Positions 49,441-63,499 of a stretch of DNA of 64,000 nt are shown here, in pieces. Numbering within the stretch: position 1 is the stretch's first letter; each line of letters starts with the position of its first letter. This DNA comes from Brachypodius melanocephalos (taxonomy: Eukaryota > Chordata > Aves > Passeriformes > Pycnonotidae), in assembly GCA_013398615.1 (NCBI GenBank), contig VZSR01001685.1, positions 2,679,858-2,743,857 of the forward strand, written 5' to 3'. The notes under the pieces were generated by a model. The model was not told the origin of the DNA. It ran no database searches and saw nothing but the letters and a program-made list of their open reading frames with translations. The position numbers and the translations under genes are program-made.

Positions 49441-50762
49441 TGTTTTGGGAAAAAAACCCTAGATGCTTTTAATATCTTTTAAAATCAGTGTTCTTAAAAT
49501 ATGCTTTTAGTAGATACGTATATATATAGATCTGGGAGATTAGCTACTCAGAAACGTGGAAATTGAAGCACTTGTCTGAACTAGTCCTCTAAAAAGATTG
49601 AACAGCAAAGAAAAGGTGAGATACATAACATCTGCAAATTAAAATACCTCAGCTTTGTCCATGGAATTCTGCTACTGCATCCAAGGTAACAATCAGAAAT
49701 AGTACTTGTCTCAAACATGTAGTCAAACAAACTCTTCTGTTTTATCTAGGAGTTAAAATACGTTAACACAAGCATTACTAAAATGAAGCACTGTGGCAAA
49801 TTCAGCAATGATCATATTTCATTTCACTTCTTCCTAGGAGCAGGGACCACTGAATACTTTTTATACAGGCTTTCCCATCAATGGGGTTTTTTCATCTTTT
49901 CTTAAACGTGCTTTGGAAAACAATTTCAACATATATCCATAAGAATAAAATTTGTCTTTATTATTTTATGGACAGCATATGTTGCCTATTCTAGATATTC
50001 TGGCTATGGCAATCCTGAATAAATTCTTAGAAAGTGTTGTGCTGAAAAGTGAAGATTGCACGTTTGTATTTATTTTTCATAAATGAATCAGTAAAACAGA
50101 AATGGCTGTTTAGATTAGGTAAATGGATGGCAGATGAAATCCTAGCACCCTGTAAATATTGTAATTTATCTATATGCCTAAATATTCCCTGCAATAGTTC
50201 TTAAAAAGAGAAAATAGGAATAGAATGACATCCTTAATATTTCTGTCAAACAGATATAAGGAGCAACAATCAACAAAGCAATTATCCAACTACAGAATTA
50301 AAGCACTAACAAATTTATGTCAGGAAGTTCCAGAATTATTTCCCTGTGTCAAAACTCTTTATGTGTTAATGCTTTATTCCTTATTAGTTTGAACCAGAAA
50401 AAGACAGCAAAAACATAAAGTAGAAATATAGCATTGTAATATCTATAACAAAATGTGTGATGAAACTAAATGTACATGCAGAATTTATCTTTGATGCTGT
50501 ATTTACTGATTCGGGGCTGTTGGTATCAGTGGGAGTTTTGCTGCAGATAGAAAGCTGTGTGCAGCTCATTGTATTAGATTGATAGCAGGAGCAGAAAAAT
50601 GCTATTTAACCACAGGAGGTTTTGCTTGTTAGCTGAGATGGAACAGCAAAACAGCAGCTAAAATAGGTAGATAAAGTAAGTCTACAAATACATTTCAAAA
50701 ATCATCTGTTCATCACTTTTCTGTCATTCTAAATTTTATAAAACCTAGTTTCCACTAACAGA

Positions 50763-50851
50763 GTTTTGGGTTTCTTTGGTTTTTTGTTTTGGTTTGTTTT
50801 TTTTTTGTTTGTTTGTTTGTTTATTTGTTTTTGGGGGGTTTTTTTGTGGTG
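50763..50851 (+). repeat. T/G tract with (TTTG)n
   Basis: GTTTGTTTGTTTGTTTATTTG preceded by a T/G mixture and followed by GGGGGG and a T run. Confidence 0.88.
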
Positions 50852-50937
50852 TTATAGTTATTTCCCCCTTCTTCCTGCTTGCTGATGCATCTCCCTTTTT
50901 GATAAATATATTAATTTTTTTTTTTTTTAAATAATAG

Positions 50938-50957
50938 AAATAAATAAATAAATAAAT
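50938..50957 (+). repeat. (AAAT)n microsatellite
   Basis: Five uninterrupted AAAT units directly after a T tract (50915-50928). Confidence 0.88.
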
Positions 50958-51240
50958 AGGCTGACTATTGACATAAATAAGGACAGAACATCTACCTTCT
51001 TGTCTATTCTTCTAGAAACCAGCCTAGAGTAAAGTATAATTCAATAATTCCTGTGAATAGAATAAATTCATTGTTATTATTTTGCAATAAACAATGAAAG
51101 AAAGATACATGATCAAAAAATCTCACCTACATTCTCTAATGTTGTAAAAAAGTTAGAGGCTGCAAGGGTTTTCCAGAGCAGTTTACCTCGGTTAAGAGCT
51201 GAAAAATGGATCCAGATTAGGTGTTGTGTTATTTTGCAGA

Positions 51241-51746
51241 ATCACAGAGTCATTTAGGTAGGAAATTATCTCTAGGATCATTAAGTCCAGCCCTTAACTG
51301 ATCACCACCTTATCAACCAGACTGTAGCACTGAGTGATACATCCAGTCATTTCATAAACACTTCCAGGGATGGTGATTTTACCACCTCCCTGGGCATTCC
51401 ATTGCAACGTTTAACAAACCTTCCTATGAAAAAAAATCTCCTGATGTCCAGCCTGGACCTCCCCTGCTGCAGCTTGAGGCCATTTCCTCTTATGTCCTGT
51501 CACTGCCTGGAAGAAAAGGGTGTCCCCCACCTTGCTACAGCCTCCTTTCAGGCAGTCGTAGAGTTAAAAGGTCACCCCTGAGGCACCTCTTCACCAAGCT
51601 AAACATGCTCAGCTCCCTCAGCTGCTCTCCATGAGACTTGCTCTCTAGACCCCTCACCAGTTTCATCGTCCTTCTCTGGATCCATTCTAACACCTCAGTG
51701 TCTTTCTTGAAGTGAGGGGTCCAAAACTGGACAGCCTCATACATCA
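51241..51746 (-). mobile_element. CR1 LINE, ORF2 C-terminus and 3' UTR
   Basis: This is a 505-bp CR1 in antisense. Its 3' tail lies at 51241 (plus strand ATCACAGAGTCATTTAGG). The UTR includes CTTCCAGGGATGGTGATTTT (51361) and ACCACCTCCCTGGGC. The coding end of ORF2 is at 51535-51746. The sequence is well preserved compared with other copies here, suggesting a younger insertion. It is 5'-truncated near 51746. Confidence 0.92.
51535..51746 (-). pseudogene. CR1 ORF2 C-terminal fragment, still open
   Basis: Minus-strand codons read EAVQFWTPHFKKDTEVLEWI, then QRRTMKLVRGLES, and later LRGDLLTL. This is the C-terminal part of CR1 ORF2 downstream of the reverse transcriptase catalytic core, found at the end of many CR1 copies. 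The frame is open for about 70 codons without the upstream enzyme domains, so it has no catalytic function. Confidence 0.85.
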
Positions 51747-52950
51747 GAATAATCAAATCACTAAATTAAGGAAAGGAAGTGCTCAACAAATTATCTACAA
51801 TCTACAGCCATCAATTAGTAAGAATCAGTTCAAAGTTGTCCTGTAGCTGGGTTGAGTTGAGAAGTGAGTTAATAGTTAGCTTGCACGAAGCTCTTAGAAG
51901 ACGGACCAAGTTGCATTTTTCACTTTGGAGTTTACTCACCTCTGTGGTGTTAAACTGCCAGACTCTACTTTCCCCATACTCAGCCCATTATACAAGGATG
52001 AAGAATTAGTGGACCTGACAGTAAGTAGCTGTTGACCTTTTCCTTTCCCTGGAATCCCAACTCTAGAGGACCAAGCCAGTGAAAATACTCATATTATTTT
52101 TTTTCTCTGCCTGCCTCAAGATAGCACTCTATTTTTCAGAAAGTTTGAAGTATTCTGAAGAATTGCTTCTCAAGAAAAAAAGATAAAGACAAATATCAGA
52201 AATCCACCAGATGTAGACCCTTGGAAGTGTCCCTGTGGTGAAAAGTCTTCTGGTAGAAAAGATTGGACAGCATCCAAAATAAGCCAACTGCTGAAAAATA
52301 TGGATACTCACAGAGAGGGAAAGAGAGCTTGACCAGGGTAGATGTAGGTTACAATAATTCACTGCCAAGAGCTGAGCCTCACAACTGAAATGTCAAGTAT
52401 TGCAGACAGTGCTGTTATGGGAAATTGTAATAAACTTTTTAAGAAGACATATGGAAATGAAACAAATGTTAATAGATTCATCTAGCTCAGGGGAAGTCGT
52501 GCTTCTTGTTTGCTTTATCATTCTGTCCACCTTTCTCACAGCTTTCCTCCTCTCACAGTTTCTGCCTCCAGGCCACTGAGTCTGTAAGCAGGAACAAGGT
52601 CATCAGTAAAATAAATTTAGCTCTTCTGAGGGCCTGATAATTAATGTTTACATTATTGAAATGGAACAGGCTGAATTCATTGTTGGCAGTGTATATTCTG
52701 TGTTGTCTACAGCAAAATCAGCTTAATCTGTCACCTTGCTGAAAATCCATCTTCCTGGGTGAGTAAATACTAGTACTCCTGCACTGTAATTAGCTAAAAG
52801 AAATCAGTCACTCCTGGTTAAAGTAAATAGACAAAAAAACCCCCAAACAAACAAACTAACAATGACAAAAAAAAAGCAATACACACCCCCTGCCCTCATC
52901 ACGCCTTTCTTTGCTGTATTCACTGGCTGAGAGAAGCTGTTCTGGGCTGT
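51747..52950. other. AT-rich non-coding DNA
   Basis: Nothing recognised apart from an A/C tract at 52831-52886. Confidence 0.5.
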
Positions 52951-53136
52951 AATCCCCCATTTCCCATCTCCTTTGCACTGCGCCACTCAGTATGACTGTG
53001 ACACTAATTGACAAATTATATCTTTGTCTCAACTCAGAAGCTTTCTCAGCTTATTTTTTTACCTCTGTCCTATTGAGGAAGAGGAGTTCGAGAGTGACTG
53101 GGTGGGCATCTGGCAACCAGCCGGGATCATATAACA
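52951..53136 (+). mobile_element. ERV LTR fragment, 3' part
   Basis: The stretch AACTCAGAAGCTTTCTCAGC (near 53032) followed by GAGTTCGAGAGTGACTGGGTG, then GGCATCTGGCAACCAGCC (53106) and a final CA near 53136, resembles the U5 end of the same long avian LTR type whose U3 end is at the left edge of the window. It is old and diverged; the upstream part, including U3, is missing or unrecognisable. Boundaries are approximate. Confidence 0.55.
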
Positions 53137-56100
53137 TTGTTTTGTTATATATGCAATATATACATTCCTATACACATTACTAGGCTTAATTGAAAAAGTT
53201 TCCACCCCAAAATTATGTGCAAAGGTGCTTGAAACATTATGTGATGAGTTCTGGAGACTGTGCTGAAAATAGTGTTAGGACAGAGAGTGTGAAAAGGGGA
53301 GACAGGATAAGGAAAAGCAGAGAGATAAATCTGGTAAAAAAAGAGGAGTAGTGTCCACCATAGCACAAAATCAAGAGAAAAGACGATGTATGGGACCTGG
53401 GGAGAACATGTTTGCCAAAGCCAGGTAGAAAAACAAAGAAAGTTTCTCTTGCTTCTTTGATTCCTCCTTTAGTAGCTCTACTTATCAAGGTCACCTGACC
53501 TCATTGTCGTGAATTTCAACTTCTAATAACAACAATCTGCAAAAATCACTGTTTTTGGCTAGCCACTGAGTCACTATTTTTGGCCTAAAGAGGAAAAATT
53601 TGCATGATGTCCTCAGCAGTATTACTGTTTAATATTCTTCCTTTCCCACACAAGTAATGTAAAGATTGATTCTTGGAAAGTATTTGTAGAGTTCTTGATG
53701 CTATTTTTAATTTCTTAAGCCTTCATTTTCCCCTAAACTGAATCAGAATGAGGCCAGGGCTTTCACTCCAGGAATTTGGTTTTCCATTATTCCCCACACT
53801 GCATTCCTTTTCATAACAAGAAATTTTCTTTAAATCATTCTCTTCCATAAAGGAGACATTTTTATCACTAGCTTTTCTGTTGAATCAGACAAGGGCCCAT
53901 ATATAATAAAGTTTTAACTTGTTGTCCATCTTGTGTCCCCTTTACCTTATCACTTACTCTCTTAAAATGTGCCAGCCTCATCTTTATAAATAAGAATTGA
54001 AATGGGAAACCACCTAAGGTTTTTTTTATGGAAATTAAATCAGTATTTAGAAAAATTAGTAGAGAAGCTTCCAACTCTATGCGTAGCTATTCTGAAGAGG
54101 AACAAAGAAAACTACTCTCAACTCTTTACTTATATCTTTGTTGCACAAAACAAGAGTTCTAGGTCACCCTTATCTCACTTTCAAATAACTGATATAATAA
54201 TATAATAAACTTATATCTGTTTCACACTGACAAACAGAAAACAAGAAAAATGAATATAAGTAAATAGATTTTGTTTTCATTTGTTTATTTTCATAATACT
54301 TTTGTTCACTTAGAAAATCTTATTAAGACTGAGGTAGGAACATAATTTAAAGTGCGTGCTGAACTTCAAGTTGGAACAACACTGAACACTTATGTTTTCT
54401 ATGTATCAATTTCCCTCAGAACTTTAATTTTAACTGAGTCGTTTTTCAGAGTGCCCTCATTGAACTGCAATTTAGATTTCCTTGTTAATGTCTCTTTTCC
54501 CATTCCCTTCTCCATATCTACCAGGCACAGAGATCTGCTCTGCTTTTATGAGAGAAAAAAAAAAAAAAAAGAGTATATTTTAACCCCAGAAGCTTTGCTC
54601 TTCTTGAGTGAAATAACCAAAAGTAAATTCTTTCTCTTTTCCTGTTTAAAGCACTGTTTGGTGCTAACACCTTGAAGATTATAATTCATGTTAAAAATAG
54701 TCTTCCAGACTTAAAATTAATAAGATAAGCCAAGCATTTTAACATGTAGAGCCAGAAATCTTTCAACAAAATATCTTTGTAGCACTAGAAACCCATGGGT
54801 ACCTTGAAAAGATAAACCTAAGACCTGAGGAAACAGATAAATATATGTTAAAAGAATATTACATATATGGGTAGAAAATATTCACAGCTAGCCTGATGAA
54901 ATCCCAATCAAAGCACACAGTCTACAGTCTATGCTAGTTGGAAAGACACATTACAGAAATATCACACATCCCTAGTTAAAAGTGACAAAATGTATTCAAA
55001 TCCTGTTCCAGGATATCTATTAAAATATTGAGCCCCCAGTACCCCTCCTGTATGCTACAGCAAGAATGCTTCTCCCAGGCTGCTGTCTGCGTGTGGTGGA
55101 TGCTTCTAGAGACCCCAGTCAGTATTTGCCTGACTCTATCCAGTGCAAGCATCTTCAGTAACTCAGTTTAATAACCTTCAAACAACATTCTGCTTCTACT
55201 TTAGATTCTGTTTTGGTTTATTTTGTACTCATTGGTTTTTATTTGTCTCCTGTGACCTCAGCACCACTTTCAGCAAATATTCATTCCTGAGGGAATACTT
55301 TTTTCCCCAGGGGACACAAAATCCCCTATGGTGTGATGGTTTTGAAAAACTGCATCATCTGGAGGATCTGTACCAAGACAAATCTGGTAAATTATTTTAT
55401 TATTTACTGAAGAAAGGAAAATTTTTAAAGGAATGGACTCTTATGCTGCCATAGTTATAACTTTTGTTTTCCCTTAGGTTTCCTTATCAGGCTAAATCTA
55501 AAGGCACGATGCTGCCAAGGATTTATCTAATGATAACATCCTCTGTGTTGTGATGTATCAAAAACAGATGAAGCTTTTCCTGCCTACCTTGTCTTTCAAT
55601 CCTCTGGCGATGTGAAAGAACATTGGAGTTTCTTGCTGGAGATGTTAGAATATTAACAAGATGAATCCTGATGTTATGAGAAAAAATGAGAACTATAAGC
55701 AAAGATTCTACCAAAGAATCAATACTGAAATTTGATACTCATCTGGGAAGAGTTGATATTTCTCTAACTCACTGGACTTTTGTTCAAAAGCTGAAGTGTA
55801 CTCCTGACCATGTGCATAAGGCATGCAGTAACAAATGCTCAGACAACAGATGTTTTTAAAAGAATAGACCTGTATAGAAAATATTTGTGTCCTATCAAGT
55901 CCTAAAAGTGTTTAGAGTATTTACAAAACTTCATGAACTAAGAAAGATGAAGACTGGTAAGTCTTCTTTTAAAAGGTGATTTTGACCTAGTGACAGTCAT
56001 TCCCCAAAAAATTATTTCCATGTGGATGTCTGTCTTGTGATGGTGGTGCTCAAAGAATTCTCTTTCATTATACAGGGAAAAGAGCAGTTAATATAGTTCT

Positions 56101-56610
56101 AATCAAATGTCATCATTCTTGAGGTTTATGAGGAACTAAAGTCAGAACCTCACTGTTTTACATTTTCTTCTGAAGGTTATTTATCTCTAACCCAAGCGGT
56201 ATACCAAGACCATAACACTAACACGTGGCACGTTGTTACACATTCAGCAATTCTTTTTCTAGTACAAACAAGGCTAGGACTTGCTGACATTTGGAGAAGA
56301 AACATTAGTGAAACCTATTGGGACAGAAAGGAACGCTAAATAATAATTACTCAAATGCATGACACACTTCTCTGTCTGGACAAAAGATTTGGAAAACAGA
56401 CCTTTGGCAACACATTATCAGTAATCTCCTAGTCAGTCTCTTCTTGTCCTCAGTAACCAAACTGGAAGGAGTAAACAGTGATCTGTAGTCATAGCAGGTG
56501 ATATATAGTCTCAAGAAGGAAGAAATTATCTCAGAAATAAAACTGATTTTAATTACTTCTATGTATTTTAGGTGTCAAAAAAGACAACTTCCACTGCGTT
56601 TTATTAAAAT
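53137..56610. other. AT-rich non-coding DNA
   Basis: No transposable element recognised. A16 lies at 54555-54570. Frames of 107 codons (54352-54675) and 103 codons (55143-55454) have no recognisable protein features. Confidence 0.55.
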
Positions 56611-56905
56611 ACAGAATCACAGAATAAATTAGGTTCAAGTGCTATGTCCAGCCTTTCCTTAAACACCTTCAGGGACATGACTCCACCACCTCCCTAGGTA
56701 ATCCATTCGAATATATAATCACCTTTTCTGTGAAGAAATAATTTCTAGTATCCAACCTCAACCTTTGCTGGTGCATCTTAGGGATGTGTCTTTTCCTATC
56801 CCAAGTTACCTGGGAAAAGAGACCAACCCCCACCCGGCTACCAACTTCCTCAGATAGAGTTGTAAGGTCACCCCTGAACCTCCTTTTCACCAAGATAAAC
56901 TTTTC
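56611..56905 (-). mobile_element. CR1 LINE, 3' region
   Basis: The plus strand begins at the antisense tail ACAGAATCACAGAATAAATT. It continues with TCAGGGACATGACTCCACC (56669), CCTCCCTAGGTAATCCATTC, TTTTCTGTGAAGAAATAATTTC and GTCACCCCTGAACCTCC (56867). A 75-codon minus-strand frame (56669-56893) reads RGDLTTL and GLFSQVT, the end of CR1 ORF2 and UTR read-through. It is more diverged than the 51-kb copy. Confidence 0.9.
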
Positions 56906-59900
56906 CTATCCCCAACACACTTACTGCTGCAAGCACATGAAGGTTCCTGAATCACTTGCAAACAATGACAAAAATGAGTGCTTAAAGTGTTCTATCTGTC
57001 TCGATGTTCACATCTTGAGAACAAATTACATCAACATCAAAACCTTCCCAGAATGAATTTGAGTAGATACTTTCTTTCCTAGCTATTCTTACAATAGGCA
57101 ATGCCAAGGAAAAGCTATTTCAATATGTTCTTCTCATTCTCCCTCTCAACTTCTATCATTTGGGTTCTTATTGCACTTCAACTGCCAAGTTTTGTGTTTT
57201 GCTTTTATAAAGCCTTTGAACCTTGTTGTTACTCCATGGTAATGGGGTGCTAATTTTTCAAATGCAGCTACTCTGATGCAGTAGTCACTGGGTATAGATC
57301 GCTTCAGGGACTCTTTGGATGCATATGCCTTTATTGAGTTAATGTCACCATTAGTTCTGAATGCCTCTTTAAGTGGCTTCTTGTGTTCTGTTCAGGGTAT
57401 TACAGATTCTTATTGTTGTTTTCTTTTGGGCAATTTTACTTTAATGCTTTGTTTGTTTGCAGTCTCCCTGATTTGTACTGGATCTTTTGCCTCAATTTTT
57501 CTTCAAAGTGGATTCCAGTTGTGTTATTAGGTGAAGTACAAAGTGGTTTTCCATCACTTCAGACAGTTTTATACTTGTTTAATGAGGTTAGAATTTCTGT
57601 TTTGGGGAATGTGACTTGCCTTATTTAGTGGGGGTTTAGTCATGCACAGTATTCAATGACTTTGTTGGCTGAATCTTTACTATTCCCTCTGTGTGTTTGG
57701 TGTTTCTTGCAATATTATTAATTTATGACAAACTGCAACAGTATGATTTCATGGTCGATGTTTGAAGAAAATTTTGTTTATCAATAACTTCTTAAAACCT
57801 GATGTACTTTATTTTTTGCATAGTAGTAGGCTACAGAATTCACCAGGTCTCCCACAACAAATTTTGCTTTGATGTAATTTACTTGTGCATGAGTAAATAT
57901 AATTTTATGGAAATAGTATGTCTGACTAGAAAGGCCATGTTTCTCCTATTACAGCCTATTCCTTGGTTAGGAATCACTTTATAGGTTTTAGTGCCCTCCC
58001 AACAAACTTGGATCCATTATGTAAGATGGTGTTTTGAGTGCTTTGGGTCTCTGGATTTCTTGATCCTTGAACTCAGTGACTTGAGATACTGTACTTCCAT
58101 CCTTCAAGATGGAAAATATAACAATTTCAGCAACTTACTACTAAATTTTCCATCTAGATGCATTAATGGATGGAAGAAAAAATTTAGAAGGACAGTAATA
58201 AAAACCAAATTACTATTAGCAGCCCCATTTGGGACATTTAAAGTATTAGAATTTTGAAAATTGAAGTTTTCATAGAGTCCAACACATTACAGAGGAAAAT
58301 GGCCTAGTTTCACTGTGTGGCTTCCTAAAGAAGAAGGTTTGATTCATATCCACAGGGTGGATGCTTCTGACATGGTCAGCACAGCTCTTCTGCCATAAAG
58401 TTAAACCAGATCAGGCTCCTCTGTGACAATGGAATTCTGGTGCTCTAAAAGCTGTTTATTTTTTTTATCTGTTTTATCTTAGCCCAGCTAAATTTATAGT
58501 CTTCCAAAGGTAAAAATACAGTGAGGATAAAGTAAGATAGCTTTGCTTTGAGGGTAACTTCAAGTACTACGCCAGGTGATGTATCATATCACCTAAGGTA
58601 AAAGCACAGCATTTACTGCTTTTTCTTCTTTAAAGTCATGAAGCCATGAGGCTCGATAGCTGTGGAGATAAATTGTTTCAGTTCTGAAATATTTCAGACA
58701 GAAAAGCTTCCCACAGCTACGTTTTAAGGATTATTTCCAGGGAAAAAGGAATTTGTCTTGGTTTATGTTTCTTCATGGCTTATAAACAAGTCTGAAGAGC
58801 ATTGTTTGCATTAAAGGGATGATTGGTGGATTCCCCAGCATCAGAGATTTACTTAAAAAATGTAGAATATTTAAGAAAAAAATCATAATTTTAATTTTCA
58901 ATTCCCTGTTGCAAATCTCTGGATCTAATAGGATCATGTTTTAAAGTCTTTCTCAGGGGCAGTCAAAACAAGAAAATCCCAGAGGAAAATAAAGTTTGTA
59001 AACATGGGATCACTGCTGTGGGGCTTCCGAGTAGGTAGCTCAACAGACTCCTTCATGAATGGGATAATTGCATTATGAGAAGTATTGCTTGAAAGAAGCT
59101 TTGGAAACTGTGTCTGAAACACAAAACATATTTTACATGCTCAGATTCAAGAGTTTCAAAATTAGACATCCAAAAGGCAGGACATGACATCTTTACTGCC
59201 CTGCTAGTTGTTTATTCAGAGAGTAAAAAGCATTTCCAGGAGATAGCTCATCTCATGCCAAAATCATTGTTTAGGATAGGTCAGATGAATCACCTTTCAC
59301 CTGGTTTTATCTATTGGCTAGTAGGGAAAATTAGATTTATTTTCATCCTTAAAAAACCCACAAAAATCTAACCATCTTAATTAATACTATGTGATTAGTC
59401 CTGAGATCCTAGATGGACTTGTTTACTATCTCAGTAACAAATCTGTGAACCACACTTTCAAGAGAGGAATGATGAGGTGTATTAACGTGTATATCTGGGA
59501 GTAAAATATTTCATGTTTAAATAAACTTTGGTAATTGTCAAAACAAGAGAGTGCAATTGTTATGAAGATTGATCACTGCTCAATTTGTATGAGTATCATT
59601 TATGTTCTTGGGCTCTCAGACTTGCATGTATAAAATTCTGTGCTCATTCAGAGTGTTGGAATCAGATACTACAACTGAAAATAATTATTTCTGCATCAGA
59701 AATCACTAAATGTTAAACTACCTTGCAGTCTTTGAAAGACTAGTTGAGGTTACACTGCTTTTTGAATTTTCACCATTTTATTCTTGAAACATTTGGAGGA
59801 CATTCTAGCAACTGTTGGAAGGTACTTGTTCACTTCTAGCAGTCAGAATAAACCAAGAACTTCAGCATTTATACAGGCTTGTTTGACGTGGTTTTGGAGT

Positions 59901-60461
59901 TTTATGCTACCAAAACCCCAAAAATAAATTAACTATAAAATTTGATTGATGGGTTATATCAATAGCAATATTCTCCTTGATTCAGGAAATAGTTATTTTT
60001 AACACAAAACCAGCTATATTTTGACATACCTTTAATATCTTTTAATAATGCTAACACTCATTTTCTTCACAAAAATTCTTGATTTAGGTCATTATGTATT
60101 AAGAAATATTACTAAAAATGAAAAGATATGTTAGCATAAACTTGCAGTAATGAAAGATGTCATTCTGCAGAACCTTGAGTTTGCTTGAAGAAACACCCAC
60201 TGAAATCTCACACAATTGTATATAACAGGATAAAAAATTGAAACTGCTGTCTGAATTAAAATATTGGAGCAATGTTGGAGAAATACTGTGGAGAATGACA
60301 GGTCAAAGAGATGAACTCCAACATTGACTTTGTCTTACTTTTCATTATTATGTATGTGGGTGCCTTACAAATGTCTGATATTTTCCAGCTTATCTTTGAG
60401 TGCCAAAGCTGAAAGCAGCAATCCTACTGTAAGAAGTTCAAATCTGCCTAAATGATGTAAC

Positions 60462-60499
<38 letters not shown>

Positions 60500-63499
60500 G
60501 ATGTGAATAAAACCAGGTTATTCAAATGCCAGTATCTTATACCTTTTGGTGAAATCTGGACAAAGTGGACAAAGCGAAGGGTTTATTTTCAAGATGTGTT
60601 TGTTCCCAGACCCTCTGCGTTCACCTTGGGATGCAAAATATACATTGGAGAGACATAACCAAACACGGAGGAATTTCTAGGCTTGTCATTCTTGCTGAGG
60701 CTCTTGCAAAAAGTCAGAGCTCTCCTGTAACAGCACTGGCCATTATTCACAGTCTCTAATCTTTTCCTCAGGATCTATTTTAGGAAAAAAAAAATGAGCA
60801 TTCCTGTGCTCTGGAGTAAACTGGGTGCCACTTTAAACATTTTGTTACCCTTGGCAGCAAATCTATCCAGGTACCCACTTATCTTTCTTGTGTCAACAGT
60901 TGATCTTGGCTGAAAAGTAATTACAAAATCTTTATTGTTCTAGGGGAAGGAAAGAAATATTCTTTGCAAAATCAATGGAAGCAGAAGAGAAGAAAATCTA
61001 CAGTTGCTGATATGTGTATAAATATATGTATTCATAGTTATTTAGGCATTTTACAAAGAAACAAAGGAAAAAATAGGGAATTAAGTGCAGATGGTAGGGT
61101 ATGAGATAGGAAGGTCAGGATGATAATGGATTCTTCGAGGAAAGAGAAGCAGTGTCCTTGGGAAGAAATGCTACATGAAGAGAAATCACTGTTATAATAG
61201 AAGAATTCTGAATAAGGAAATGGCTCAGGGAAGTTTTCATTGAATCAGTCACAAGAAAGAATATGGTGATGAACATTGACAAGGAAATTGTCCACAGTTC
61301 TCACCTATGTGCAAGTTCTCCTGGACAAATATAAATATAAATAAGTCTTTTCCTAACTTATTTTAATGTCATAATTATGACTCTCCACAAAAATAAGTTA
61401 ATGTCTTATTATACATGATTTGTATTTGTGATTTATCACTTTCTTTCAAATAATGGTTCTCAGAATAATTTATAAATATCCTTTAATTAAAAGTTTTCAA
61501 GTATTCTTCCTTTATCTTAGGACAGCTTTGCATTTGCATTTCTAGGTAAAGAGATTTTGACAATTGATTTTATATACACTATTCAGGTGGTTTTTTTACA
61601 TACTTATTATTAGTATTTTCCCTAGATGCATTTGAACCACTTGCATGGTTTGAATAAAAAGCCTTTTTTTTTTTTTCAACCAGTTTTTCTTTTCTGTAAT
61701 TCACTTGAAGCTTTAATAGGTTGTCATTGTTTATTTGTGTACTGTCTAAAATAACGTGAGTAGGAAAGATTGTTCATCATAATTACATTCCATGCAACTT
61801 TACCTTGTTGGAGGGCTTGATTATTCATTCAGTGAGAAAAGCCAGTGATAAATGATGGAGATTCCTCTTTACTTTTCAGAATATATCTATGGAGAAAGTA
61901 TTGGACCAAACAGTTTTTCTGATTGTTCTTAAGAATCCTCATGGTCCAGCCTGTTGATGCATTTTCATAAAAGTTTTGTTGCAAAAGTCAGTGATATTTC
62001 CATCAAAAGCCTTGCTGATTTATTCTGGTATGACAATCTTATTTGTTTCTTGAAGTTATTTGTTCGGATGCATATTTTTAGAAGCAAATAAACCCTGAAG
62101 ATAAGGATATTTCCATAAAGAAGCATTCCATGTTTGTATTGTTGTCATTATAATTGCTCATCCTCTCATCATGTCACTCCTAATATAAGTAGGTTTAGAC
62201 TCTGGAAAGTGCAATCCATGTTTATCTTTCAACAGCAGTGATGGCAGCACCCCAGAAGACAGTATGGTATTTTGGGGTCTCAAACTGGTAGAACAGCTTC
62301 ATGGAATACAGAGCAAGGGTTTTGAGAAACTATAGGTGCTATCTACTGTACTTTTTGGGGAGATGGAAAGATTTTCCTTTCTTTTGACAACGACATACAT
62401 AAAAAGTGTGGCAGCACAGCTTGAAAAAAGCTAGGTCATGCCCTTGCTCTGTATTTATCTCCACACAGTGCTTGAAGCCATTAATAAAGGCAGCACCAAC
62501 AGAATTCCTGCTGAGCAGGCAGCTGGACATTTACATAGGGCTTAGGAGTTTTGGATGTGTTTTGGCCATACCATTGGATACAGAAAGCATAAACCCTGCT
62601 TTTCCTAGAGGAATGGAAAAACTCTTTGTGCAGTTGAGGAGGCTTCTGCCATGATGGTTATCTGTTTGCTTTCAAAGGACATTCATCACTAGCACACAAG
62701 GGAACAAGTCAGTGTTAGTACTTCTCTCCTGCCAGTGACTCGTGGCACTGGACATTTTTTCAAGGCTCATAAATTGATGTGCTCTTTAAAGTAGGACACA
62801 CTGTACACCTCTGAGTGATAATGCATATGTGATGGATCACCCTGTTAATTCATAGAATAGCTCAGCTGAGGAATCAGTAGAGTCAAACTTCACATTAACC
62901 TCACTCTGGCTTAGGAATATCAAACACCCATCAAAACAGCAGAAGCCAGAGGTTGCCTGTTATGAGTAAAGTTGTAGAACATGTTGAGATAAAATCAATG
63001 ATTTGAACCCTATTACGCCTTAACCTGTCCTTGCCACATCATTTGTAAAAAGTGATTCTTAACGTGAGCTCCTGTCACATTACCTAGCTTGAGTTCTCAG
63101 ACAAAGACTAATAGTGAAAACATCAATATGGGTGACAAGGAGGCATTTAATGATGAATATTCCATATCAGGCAAGACAAGAATCTTGTTCATCTTGCCGA
63201 AATATTTCTAAAAGTATTAAAACCGATATATCCATTGCTTATATTAGAGAATACTAATTTAGAACAAACCTATCTCTGTCTGAACCATGGTTTTAAGTAA
63301 TATTAATTAAAATATTTTGGGAAAGTTGTGCAACCTAAACTCAAGAATGCAAACTGGGTTTTAAAAAGTTGGACACAACAATCATCCAGAGGCTATACAG
63401 CTTAAAAAAATCCTCAAACTTTTATTTTTCATATCCATTGGTGACCTGGAGTAACAGCTATTAAAAAAAAAAAAAAATTGGATTTTTTGACACATTTAT
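56906..63499. other. AT-rich non-coding DNA
   Basis: No transposable element recognised in 6.6 kb. T29 lies at 60467-60495 and a T tract near 61664-61677. Frames of 60-90 codons are not protein-like. A15 at 63463-63477 precedes the next region. Confidence 0.55.
60467..60495 (+). repeat. T29 homopolymer
   Basis: Longest homopolymer in the window; assembly length is likely unreliable. Confidence 0.9.

Larger units (their letters stand above)
48036..51240. other. AT-rich non-coding DNA
   Basis: No recognised transposable element. It includes a 34-bp tandem duplication (48810-48877), A/C and T/G tracts (49386-49440, 50763-50851), a 14-bp palindrome (49363-49376) and an (AAAT)n tract (50938-50957). 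No exon. Confidence 0.55.

Noticed and set aside
54352..55454. Frames of 107 and 103 codons
   Set aside because: No domain, no splice or promoter context; expected length by chance in 64 kb is similar.
62848..62915. CATAGAATAGCTCAGCTGAGG resembling an antisense CR1 tail
   Set aside because: Only the first 15 bases fit; the following sequence does not continue as CR1 3' UTR.
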